Notes under the pieces: model-generated | What the model saw: only the letters and a program-made list of their open reading frames with translations | Told to the model about the DNA's origin: nothing | The model's database searches: none | Shown: piece after piece, positions 1 to 5,214 of the stretch | Layout: every line of letters starts with the position of its first letter | Numbering within the stretch: the first letter of the stretch is position 1 | From: Spirochaetota bacterium | Lineage (GTDB): Bacteria; Spirochaetota; UBA4802; JAFGJZ01 | Reading direction: 5' to 3' | DNA: 5,978 nucleotides | NCBI GenBank assembly: GCA_023396665.1 | Contig: JAEWVL010000113.1 | Span: forward strand, 1 to 5,978 | Program-made: the position numbers and the translations under genes

Positions 1-1030
1 CGCCTGTACTGATCGTATGCATGAATTCCTCGCCGATTTCACGTCCCGCCCTGATAACGCTGTTCCAGACGGCAATTCTTCCCGCGGGGTCTTTCAGATA
101 ATTGACAACATCTTTTCTGTCGGGTACTTTTGCATTGGGGAGCGTTTCTATGAACTTCTGTGATGGAGCCACAAAAACCACATTGCTGTAATTTGCTGCC
201 GACGGCTTTCTGTTGTTTGACTTGTCGAGCCAACCGGGAACAAGCTTGTCAAAGAAATGGGGATAAAGAGCCAATCCCTCTGTCATGTTGTCAAAGGGAA
301 GATCGAAATGATAATCGATGATGCCGCCGTCGCGGAATGTTCCGGGGCATCCTGGAATATCATTGACGCCCTGCATCGCAAAGGGAATAGCTCCCGATGC
401 AAGCACGGCTTTGTGGAAATTATCTGCATTCAGATCGACCGCTTTTGTCGCTACATCGGGAAAGAGTTCCATATTTAAAGCAGAGCGGCTGTCGCGAAAG
501 ACATAGCGTTCGAAAAACAGATTCAGTGATGTTCTGCTGAAAAGATTGCCGATGTAGGCTGCCGCAAAATGCGGTGCCATTAGCGGTGCAAGATCAAATG
601 CCCCTATCCCCCTGGCTCTGGCCGCAATAAAATGTACCCGCATAAAAGGATGAGAGAGAATGTCCTGAACAGCCCTTGGTCCGACATAGTCTTCCAGTAT
701 CGATTCGGCCTCGTCGCTGATCTCTTTGGCATCAGGATTTTGTGAATAGCTTTGCGCCGCATAGCGTTCGCCGAAGCGGGTAATCGCTTCGAGAGGGTTT
801 TTCTGTGCCAGGGCGCTGATACGGTAACAGCCGATCGAAGATCCGATCATTGTGAGCGGTTTTTTTCTTTTTTTGAACCATGTGCCGAAAATAGCCCTGT
901 CAAGACCATTGAGAATGAGGCACTTCGGGCCACCGGATGCGCCGATAAACAGGTCAATATCATCCTGGGAAAGTCCGTTTTTTCTTATATGGGTAAGCGC
1001 CCGTTTTCCGGCTCTGATGACAATGCTCAT
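1..1030 (-). CDS. Patatin-like phospholipase family protein (C-terminus cut by window edge)
   Basis: An open frame of 343 codons runs from ATG at 1030 to the left edge without a stop, so the C-terminus is missing. The patatin hydrolase layout is visible in order. A Gly-rich oxyanion-hole-like segment GASGGPK lies at residues 30-36. The nucleophile elbow GSSIG is at 63-67, with Ser65 as predicted nucleophile. The motif DGG is at 234-236, with Asp234 completing the Ser-Asp dyad. The spacing between these motifs fits patatins. The family hydrolyses acyl esters of phospholipids or other lipids; the substrate here cannot be read from sequence. No signal peptide or membrane segment is seen, so a cytoplasmic or peripheral membrane location is likely. 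The start is well supported by GGAGGA five bases upstream. The gene is divergent from the glycogen-binding-like gene at 1393. The family call is firm; the exact activity is inferred. Confidence 0.88.
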   Translation of the reverse strand, partial: MSIVIRAGKRALTHIRKNGLSQDDIDLFIGASGGPKCLILNGLDRAIFGTWFKKRKKPLTMIGSSIGCYRISALAQKNPLEAITRFGERYAAQSYSQNPDAKEISDEAESILEDYVGPRAVQDILSHPFMRVHFIAARARGIGAFDLAPLMAPHFAAAYIGNLFSRTSLNLFFERYVFRDSRSALNMELFPDVATKAVDLNADNFHKAVLASGAIPFAMQGVNDIPGCPGTFRDGGIIDYHFDLPFDNMTEGLALYPHFFDKLVPGWLDKSNNRKPSAANYSNVVFVAPSQKFIETLPNAKVPDRKDVVNYLKDPAGRIAVWNSVIRAGREIGEEFMHTISTG

Positions 1031-1035
1031 TACTG

Positions 1036-1041
1036 TCCTCC
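1036..1041 (-). promoter_or_regulatory. Strong Shine-Dalgarno site of the patatin-like gene
   Basis: On the minus strand GGAGGA sits 5 nt before the ATG at 1030. It is the clearest ribosome binding site in the window and fixes this start. A short palindrome (GGAAA-T-TTTCC, 1057-1067) lies just upstream, but no convincing -35/-10 pair was found for the gene. Confidence 0.8.
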
Positions 1042-1083
1042 AAAACGCGTCCATTAGGAAATTTTCCGTGTAATAATACCAGG

Positions 1084-1148
1084 GAACCTCGAATAATTAC
1101 CATCCGCAATGATTTTACCTCGTTATTCATGGAAATTATTCGAGGTTC
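1084..1148. repeat. 65-bp element with perfect 15-bp terminal inverted repeats
   Basis: The left arm GAACCTCGAATAATT (1084-1098) is the exact reverse complement of the right arm AATTATTCGAGGTTC (1134-1148), separated by 35 bp. Inside, TACCTCGTTATTCAT (1116-1130) partly repeats the left arm, giving a third copy of the ACCTCG core. There is no obvious target-site duplication. It could be a small REP/MITE-like dispersed repeat, a regulator binding site between divergent promoters, or a long hairpin in RNA. The inverted repeat is seen directly; its role is unknown. Confidence 0.75.
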
Positions 1149-1333
1149 GAGTTGCGAAGATAAGTTTTTAGAGATTCCCGCCAATAAAAAAAGGGAACAA
1201 TCCGGCCTATATCAAAAAAAGCCCCGGTTTCGTCTTCGCATAATTCAAGCTTGTGATAAGGTCTGATCGACAATGGTAGTAGCGTGGTTTTGACGCCGCC
1301 GGATTTTCACGCTCTTTTTGTCTCTTTCATGAG

Positions 1334-1396
1334 ATGGGCTGTTTGCAGCCAATATTCATGGCTGTGACAAAGCCGTACGCGGCGGATCTATTATGA
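1334..1396 (+). promoter_or_regulatory. Possible leader region: alternative hairpins and a short leader ORF
   Basis: Four short segments can pair in sequence: GGCTG (1337-1341), CAGCCA (1346-1351), TGGCTG (1359-1364) and AGCC (1371-1374). Segment 2 can pair with 1 or with 3, and segment 3 can pair with 2 or with 4, so the structures exclude each other as in attenuators. A 20-codon frame (ATG 1334, stop TGA 1394-1396) spans them. It ends in an ATGA overlap with the ATG at 1393. No good Shine-Dalgarno precedes ATG 1334 and the stems are short, so this is suggestive only. Confidence 0.25.
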
Positions 1397-2262
1397 TTTC
1401 AATGGAAAAAGAGTGTATGGTAAAACAAAACGATCGCTTGTCGGGCACAGTTTACGGAAAAAATGTGCGTTTCGGACGTGATTTTTTGCGGGGAATGCCG
1501 GTGTCTATCGGGTTCAGGAAGCTGTTTGCCCGTAGTGCTTTTGCTGCAATGGTTTTGGTTCTGGCGATATTGACGCTTTCGGCTGATGAATATACGAGCG
1601 TTTATGAATATTCTTTCGAAACTATGCAAAGCGCCCGGCCTCCGCAGCGCCTGCAGATTATTCTCAAAAGTGTCGGTCCGAACGATAAACGGCAGCTCGT
1701 TCGTGGGGTTTTGTTTACCTACGAATCGCGCAGTGCCGCTCATGTGTACATCGGCGGCACTTTTTCCGACTGGCGCCGCGTTGTCATGCGTCGAAACGGC
1801 AATGGTATCTGGTACTACTTCCTTTCCGAGTATGAAAAAGAGGATCGCGTCTTATACAAGTTTAATGTCGACGGAATCTGGATCACCGACCCCCTCAACG
1901 ATGAACTTGAAGACGACCAATACGGTTCGTATCTCTCAGTTGCCTGGCCCGATTCTACGCCTGATGGCAGATTTGTTACCTACAGGATGAAAGGCGGCAA
2001 AAAGATAAGCACGGTTGAATTCAGATTGTATGATGAAACAGCTGACTACGTATCGATAGCTGGTGATTTTAACAACTGGAATCCGGAAAACGACATCTTG
2101 ACGAGAGGTGAAGATAATATCTGGCGGGTAACGAAGAAACTGCCTCGCGGAAAGTATCGCTATAAATACATAGTAAACGGCGAGTGGAAGGTCGATCTGT
2201 ATAATCCTGACACTGCAGCTGATGATACGGGGGGGGCCGCCTCGCTGATAATCGTAAAGTAG
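1393..2262 (+). CDS. Exported protein with tandem CBM48/AMPK-type glycogen-binding domains
   Basis: The frame encodes up to 289 residues. A hydrophobic segment at about 50-62 ending in LSA-DE (64-66) looks like a signal peptide, so the product is probably periplasmic or surface-exposed. Two E-set carbohydrate-binding modules follow, at about 104-186 and 205-289. Each has the AMPK-beta-like pattern: FSDW (W127) then YKFNVDGIW (W163), and FNNW (W229) then YKYIVNGEW (W265) with NPD after it. These Trp positions match the glucan-stacking residues of AMPK glycogen-binding domains. No catalytic domain is present, so a binding, sensory or structural role is inferred. The start is uncertain. ATG 1393 has a weak GGCGGA six bases upstream but gives a very long n-region. 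ATG 1495, or GTG 1501 behind GGGGA, would give a normal signal peptide of about 28 residues. Confidence 0.85.
   Translation: MISMEKECMVKQNDRLSGTVYGKNVRFGRDFLRGMPVSIGFRKLFARSAFAAMVLVLAILTLSADEYTSVYEYSFETMQSARPPQRLQIILKSVGPNDKRQLVRGVLFTYESRSAAHVYIGGTFSDWRRVVMRRNGNGIWYYFLSEYEKEDRVLYKFNVDGIWITDPLNDELEDDQYGSYLSVAWPDSTPDGRFVTYRMKGGKKISTVEFRLYDETADYVSIAGDFNNWNPENDILTRGEDNIWRVTKKLPRGKYRYKYIVNGEWKVDLYNPDTAADDTGGAASLIIVK
2229..2236 (+). repeat. G8 homopolymer within the glycogen-binding-like gene
   Basis: Eight consecutive G encode part of Thr279-Gly-Gly-Ala282 near the C-terminal end. One base less would give stop after residues PPR, removing the last beta strand. One base more would read past the normal stop and end at the TAA at 2325-2327 region, adding over 20 residues. 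Homopolymeric G tracts of this size are slippage-prone, so this is a candidate variable site. Confidence 0.7.
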
Positions 2263-2285
2263 CTGATGAGTCCTTTGCTGTCGGC

Positions 2286-2320
2286 TTTACACTCTGTAAA
2301 ATGTACTTTAAGTACTATTT
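2286..2320 (+). terminator. Weak hairpin pair after the glycogen-binding-like gene
   Basis: Twenty-three bases after the stop lie TTTAC-ACTCT-GTAAA (2286-2300) and then GTACTT-T-AAGTAC (2303-2315) followed by TATTTT. The stems are short and AT-rich, so termination would be weak and partial. The palindrome 2303-2315 could equally be a protein-binding site. No better terminator exists in the 146-bp gap before the STAS gene. Confidence 0.25.
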
Positions 2321-2355
2321 TGTGTAATAATAACTGAGCAGGGGCGAATTTTTCT

Positions 2356-2383
2356 TTGACAAAAGCGCTGAAACATGTAAGTG
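2356..2383 (+). promoter_or_regulatory. Candidate sigma-70 promoter for the STAS gene
   Basis: A perfect -35 hexamer TTGACA lies at 2356-2361. The best -10 partner at 16 bp spacing is TAAGTG (2378-2383), preceded directly by TG; it is poor. Transcription would begin roughly 20 bases before the STAS start codon. The -35 is clear while the -10 is not, so the promoter is tentative. Confidence 0.4.
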
Positions 2384-2408
2384 TTTTTCAAATACTGTTG
2401 AAGGCAAA

Positions 2409-2735
2409 ATGATGATAACGAACAGAAAAGAATACCGCGGGCATGTTATTGTAAGTCTTCCTTCCGAATTTAATCTTTATAATTCGGGTGAAATAAAAAA
2501 AGAGCTCTTTGATATCGCAAATGAGTACTCTTCTATCATTATTTCTTTCGAAGGTGTGCATACCATTGATTCTTCAGGACTTGGTATCCTCGCCATTATG
2601 AGTAAAACCATGAAAAACGAGGGAAAGAAGCTCTCATTGTGTGCGGTATCTGACGATATTCTGCAGGTGATGCAGGTCACCTCGGCCGACAGATATTTTG
2701 AGATATACAAAAGTTTCGATCAAATTGAGGGTTAA
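2409..2735 (+). CDS. STAS-domain anti-sigma-factor antagonist (SpoIIAA/RsbV-like)
   Basis: The 108-residue product is a complete single STAS domain, the usual length for this family. The phosphorylation loop reads D54-S55-S56-G57-L58-G59 after the strand SIIISFEGVHTI, as in SpoIIAA and RsbV; by homology Ser55 is the residue phosphorylated by the anti-sigma kinase. Unphosphorylated antagonists bind the kinase/anti-sigma factor and free its partner. The protein is cytoplasmic. Two ATG codons occur in tandem; GAAGG (2400-2404) is 4 nt from the first and a better 7 nt from the second (2412), so the protein may be 107 residues. The gene converges on the SpoIIE-type phosphatase with a 7-nt gap, which makes that phosphatase its likely activator. 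No HATPase kinase gene is in the window, so the circuit partner lies elsewhere. Confidence 0.93.
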   Translation: MMITNRKEYRGHVIVSLPSEFNLYNSGEIKKELFDIANEYSSIIISFEGVHTIDSSGLGILAIMSKTMKNEGKKLSLCAVSDDILQVMQVTSADRYFEIYKSFDQIEG

Positions 2736-2742
2736 GGCCGGT

Positions 2743-4875
2743 CTATTCCGTTTTTTTTAGTACGATCAGGGTGAGGTCATCGCTAAGGGGGTTATTTCCG
2801 AGCGACAGAAAAAATCGTCCGGTGATCTCTGAAAGCAGTTCTTCCGCACTTTTATCGTCTCCCATCTCGTTGATGATTTCCTGAATTCTGAAAATACCGA
2901 AACTCTCCCGCTTTCCCCCTTTTTCCGGCTCAATATGTGATTCAAACAGACAATCCGAAAAAATATACAAGGTGTCTCCCGGTATAAGTGTTACACTCGT
3001 TGTCGCGTAATATTCGTTCAGAACCGGAACACCGAGAAAATTCCCCTTTTTAAAATCGTTTCCGGCAAGAGATCTTGCCGTTTCGCCGGGGCGTTTCAAC
3101 AGCACATCCGCATGTGAAGCGTTGCTGTATTCGACAATATCCTTCTTGAAGCGCAGCATAACGCCGGTAAGGTAGTTATCAAGCTCTCCGATTTCATGTA
3201 TCAGTCTGCGATTGATAAACGAAATTGTCTTTTCGAACGAGCGATCGTAATAGCGGTAAAAAATATCTGATACGATATTTTTAGAAAGCATGGTTATCAG
3301 CCCCGATGCGATTCCGTGTCCGGACACATCGAAAAGCGAGACTCCGGCCAGATTATTGTTACGGGTATAAAAATCGTACATATCGCCCGAAACACGATGC
3401 GCGGGATGATATATGAAGCTGATCTGCCACCCGGAACACTCGGGAGCCATATTGGGAAAGTATGAACGTTGAATGTTTCCCGCCAGTTCCAGATCCTTTT
3501 CAAGCAGTTCGTGTGTCGATTCCAGTTGTCCCAGAGCCTCCTCTGCTCTGAGCAGTGCATGCTTGTATTCGTCGGTCTTTATCTCGACGGTATGTTCCAG
3601 ATTTTTGTTCAGTGTGAGCAACTTTGAATTAGCCAGCGTCAACTGTTCGGTTTTATCCGCCAGTTCAGCGGCAATGCGTTCTTTTGCGAGATGACTCTTT
3701 GTGTAACGGTAGGAGATGAGAAAAACCTCGGAAGTGATCAGCAGTACTATGGCGTATTTGAGTGTCCCGTGAAGAGGAGATATCCCCGACGCCGCTAACA
3801 GGTCGTTGATGTTTGCAAAAACAAAGACCAGAAAGCAGACGACAAATACTTTTGAGCTCAGAGACATCTTTTTTTTGTTGCTGACCAGAATGCGATAAAT
3901 GATGTGTGCGGAGATGAAAGAGATTATGTAATAGGTTGAAATGATATAAACGCTGATAAACGAATCGTGAACGAAAAAAAGCGTACCCGCGAATATCGCC
4001 AGAATTGAAGCTGAGATGCTGACAAAAAAACTGCTGAGTGCCTTCGGAAAATTATGGGAGACGAAAAAAATGAAAAATATGGAAACCAGATAATACAAAC
4101 TGTAATAGAGACGGCTCAGAAGAAGAATAACAAATGAGTCGGTGCTGATTGATACATTCAAAATGGCGAGGCGTGCGCCTATTACCAGGCAGATTACGGC
4201 AAAGGTGACAAGTGACCGGTCGTTCGGATAGAGAACGAACATGTTCATGTGATACACACACAGTACCAGAAGAATCGTTATAACCGCGATAAGCAGGTAT
4301 TTCTGCCGGGAAATATCGGTTATGACAGAAGCGGGGTTTCCGATGGAGAACAAGCCGCCCGAGTTTTGCACGTTATCACTGTAATTATGAATAACAATAT
4401 CGGTCGTGCAGCCAGTGCTATCCAGTACGAGATATGAGTCCCGGTAAAGCAGCGAGCCGTCCAGAAAATACTGTTCTATCGAGCGGATCTCATGCTTAAG
4501 ATCACCATTGACGAAAATATCGGCGTTGGTTAAATAAGGTACTCTCAGAAGAAGCGATTTGTTTTGGTTGCAGAATCTTATCCTGAAAAAAAATGTTCCC
4601 TTGATCGTGGTTTCAGGCCGGGTGTTGAGCGTGGAGAAATCAATCGTCCTGAAATTACCCGGCGCTTCGACTTTTCCGCTTTCCTCTTCCATGGTAATTT
4701 CATGCGGATTTATATAGCTTTCGGGGAAATACAGCACGTCGCCGGTGAATGAAACGGTCTGATTTGAAAGAAAAATATTTTCCGGTGGGGTATAGACGAT
4801 GTGAAAGGGAACGCCGTTCCCGCTTCGGGTACACGACGACAGAAGAAATACAAGTACGATAATCGCCTTTTTCAT
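2743..4875 (-). CDS. 7TM sensor PP2C/SpoIIE-type serine phosphatase (RsbU-like) with lipobox
   Basis: The 710-residue product has a multi-domain sensor layout. Residues 1-15 form a signal peptide ending in the lipobox L12-S-S-C15. Residues about 40-185 are a beta-rich extracytoplasmic domain resembling 7TMR-DISM (for example LLLRVPYLTNADIFVNG). Seven hydrophobic helices follow at about 193-214, 222-240, 247-271, 281-302, 306-330, 342-361 and 371-390. A heptad-like coiled coil spans about 393-465. The SpoIIE/PP2C domain covers 465-708. Its metal-binding acidic residues are intact: SGDMYD (D498), DVSGHG (D516), FSDC (D641) and SDDLTL (699-700). Known RsbU-type enzymes dephosphorylate STAS antagonists, and the tail-to-tail STAS gene is the obvious substrate. 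The start is fixed by the signal peptide; GAGAG lies 7 nt upstream. A run of eight A near the 3' end affects only the last residues. The ligand is unknown. Confidence 0.93.
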   Translation of the reverse strand: MKKAIIVLVFLLSSCTRSGNGVPFHIVYTPPENIFLSNQTVSFTGDVLYFPESYINPHEITMEEESGKVEAPGNFRTIDFSTLNTRPETTIKGTFFFRIRFCNQNKSLLLRVPYLTNADIFVNGDLKHEIRSIEQYFLDGSLLYRDSYLVLDSTGCTTDIVIHNYSDNVQNSGGLFSIGNPASVITDISRQKYLLIAVITILLVLCVYHMNMFVLYPNDRSLVTFAVICLVIGARLAILNVSISTDSFVILLLSRLYYSLYYLVSIFFIFFVSHNFPKALSSFFVSISASILAIFAGTLFFVHDSFISVYIISTYYIISFISAHIIYRILVSNKKKMSLSSKVFVVCFLVFVFANINDLLAASGISPLHGTLKYAIVLLITSEVFLISYRYTKSHLAKERIAAELADKTEQLTLANSKLLTLNKNLEHTVEIKTDEYKHALLRAEEALGQLESTHELLEKDLELAGNIQRSYFPNMAPECSGWQISFIYHPAHRVSGDMYDFYTRNNNLAGVSLFDVSGHGIASGLITMLSKNIVSDIFYRYYDRSFEKTISFINRRLIHEIGELDNYLTGVMLRFKKDIVEYSNASHADVLLKRPGETARSLAGNDFKKGNFLGVPVLNEYYATTSVTLIPGDTLYIFSDCLFESHIEPEKGGKRESFGIFRIQEIINEMGDDKSAEELLSEITGRFFLSLGNNPLSDDLTLIVLKKTE

Positions 4876-4944
4876 CTGTCAACTCTCGTTGGGTAAGTGC
4901 ACCCGAACAAAGGGGTGTCGAAAAATGATGTTCGACGCTTTCCC

Positions 4945-4974
4945 TTGACTTTATGCTTACTCACCGTGAATAAT
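4945..4974 (+). promoter_or_regulatory. Candidate plus-strand sigma-70 promoter with no known gene
   Basis: TTGACT (4945-4950) is followed after 18 bp by AATAAT (4969-4974). The -10 box sits inside the inverted repeat CCGT-GAATAAT-ACGG (4964-4978), the position expected for an operator. It points into the gap and antisense to the SufB/SufD gene, so any product would be a small RNA or antisense transcript. Sequence evidence only. Confidence 0.35.
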
Positions 4975-5024
4975 ACGGAAAAAGCTGTTTGTTTTAAAGT
5001 GTTTATTCCGTTTTTTTACGGTGA
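4961..5024. repeat. Paired CCGT/ACGG inverted repeats, operator-like
   Basis: Two similar dyads occur 40 bp apart: CCGT-7-ACGG (4964-4978) and CCGT-6-ACGG (5008-5021). Their outer halves also match each other: TCACCGT (4961-4967) is the exact reverse complement of ACGGTGA (5018-5024). Such doubled sites upstream of the phosphatase gene could bind a dimeric regulator and allow looping, or could fold as nested RNA hairpins. The regulator is unknown. Confidence 0.45.
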
Positions 5025-5084
5025 AAATCAATGAAAACCCGCTTGAATGATATGTCGGGGAATTATAGCAATGCGCTCAGGAAG

Positions 5085-5119
5085 TGCAATTATTTTTTTT
5101 TATAGCAAAAATAATTGCA
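5085..5119. repeat. AT-rich hairpin, 13-bp perfect stem
   Basis: TGCAATTATTTTT (5085-5097) pairs perfectly with AAAAATAATTGCA (5107-5119) around a 9-nt loop. The stem is long but AT-rich and is not followed by a T tract on either strand, so it is not a classical terminator. It could stabilise an RNA 3' or 5' end. Confidence 0.65.
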
Positions 5120-5156
5120 GAGGTGATTCGAAAGGCTGAATGCATTAATGCAATGT

Positions 5157-5176
5157 CGCCGGGAACCCGGCGTTTT
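5157..5176. terminator. GC-rich hairpin, terminator-like
   Basis: CGCCGG-GAAC-CCGGCG (5157-5172) makes a compact six-bp stem, with a further G-C pairing possible in the loop, followed on the plus strand by TTTT (5173-5176). It is 43 nt downstream of the SufB/SufD stop, where a minus-strand terminator is expected, but the T tract is on the plus-strand side. Polarity is therefore ambiguous: it may end SufB/SufD transcripts without a U tract, or end a plus-strand transcript from 4945. Confidence 0.5.
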
Positions 5177-5200
5177 CTGTAATTGTGCGTTTGTTTACTT

Positions 5201-5208
5201 GGGGGGGG
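5201..5208 (+). repeat. Intergenic G8 homopolymer
   Basis: Eight G on the plus strand (C8 on the coding strand of SufB/SufD) lie 6 bp beyond that gene's stop codon. The palindrome TAGCGCTA (5210-5217) overlaps the stop. It is the second G8 tract in under 6 kb. It lies outside any recognised reading frame, so length changes could only affect the transcript or its end. Confidence 0.65.
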
Positions 5209-5214
5209 ATAGCG

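Larger units (their letters stand above)
1031..1392. other. Divergent intergenic region, 362 bp, structure-rich
   Basis: This gap separates the diverging patatin-like and glycogen-binding-like genes and must contain both promoters. Visible content: the patatin SD, a GGAAATTTTCC palindrome at 1057-1067, the 65-bp inverted-repeat element at 1084-1148, and a hairpin series at 1337-1374 next to the plus-strand gene. A TTGACG at 1290-1295 has no acceptable -10 partner. A 45-codon plus-strand frame (1129-1266) has no ribosome binding site and no recognisable features. No convincing sigma-70 promoter is seen in either direction. Confidence 0.6.
4876..5214. other. Intergenic region, 339 bp, with several inverted repeats
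   Basis: This gap follows the SufB/SufD gene and precedes the phosphatase gene, both on the minus strand, so it should hold a terminator and the phosphatase promoter. No strong minus-strand promoter is seen; TATTAT (4970-4975, minus) has only a poor TTTAAA-like -35. On the plus strand there are a promoter-like sequence (4945-4974), paired CCGT/ACGG repeats, an AT hairpin (5085-5119), a palindrome TGCATTAATGCA (5141-5152), a GC hairpin with T4 (5157-5176) and a G8 tract. A 24-codon plus-strand frame (5031-5105) has GGTGA six bases upstream, but nothing shows it is translated. Confidence 0.55.

Noticed and set aside
1129..1266. A 45-codon plus-strand open frame in the divergent gap
   Set aside because: It has no Shine-Dalgarno, overlaps the right arm of the inverted repeat, and shows no recognisable domain or signal; most likely a chance frame.
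1290..1318. TTGACG as the -35 of a promoter for the glycogen-binding-like gene
   Set aside because: No -10-like hexamer occurs at 15-19 bp spacing.
2736..2760. A T8 run just after the STAS stop, considered as an intrinsic terminator
   Set aside because: Only a 3-bp stem (CGG/CCG) can form in front of it, and the run encodes the last lysines of the phosphatase on the other strand.
3473..3694. A 73-codon plus-strand Ser-rich frame inside the phosphatase gene
   Set aside because: It lies antisense to the coiled coil of a well-supported gene and its Ser-rich composition is what such an antisense frame produces; no start signal.
2744..5017. A 14-bp direct repeat TATTCCGTTTTTTT at 2744-2757 and 5004-5017 flanking the phosphatase gene, considered as a mobile-element boundary
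   Set aside because: Half of it is a T run, the left copy is part of the gene's stop and last codons, and there are no terminal inverted repeats or transposase; probably coincidence.
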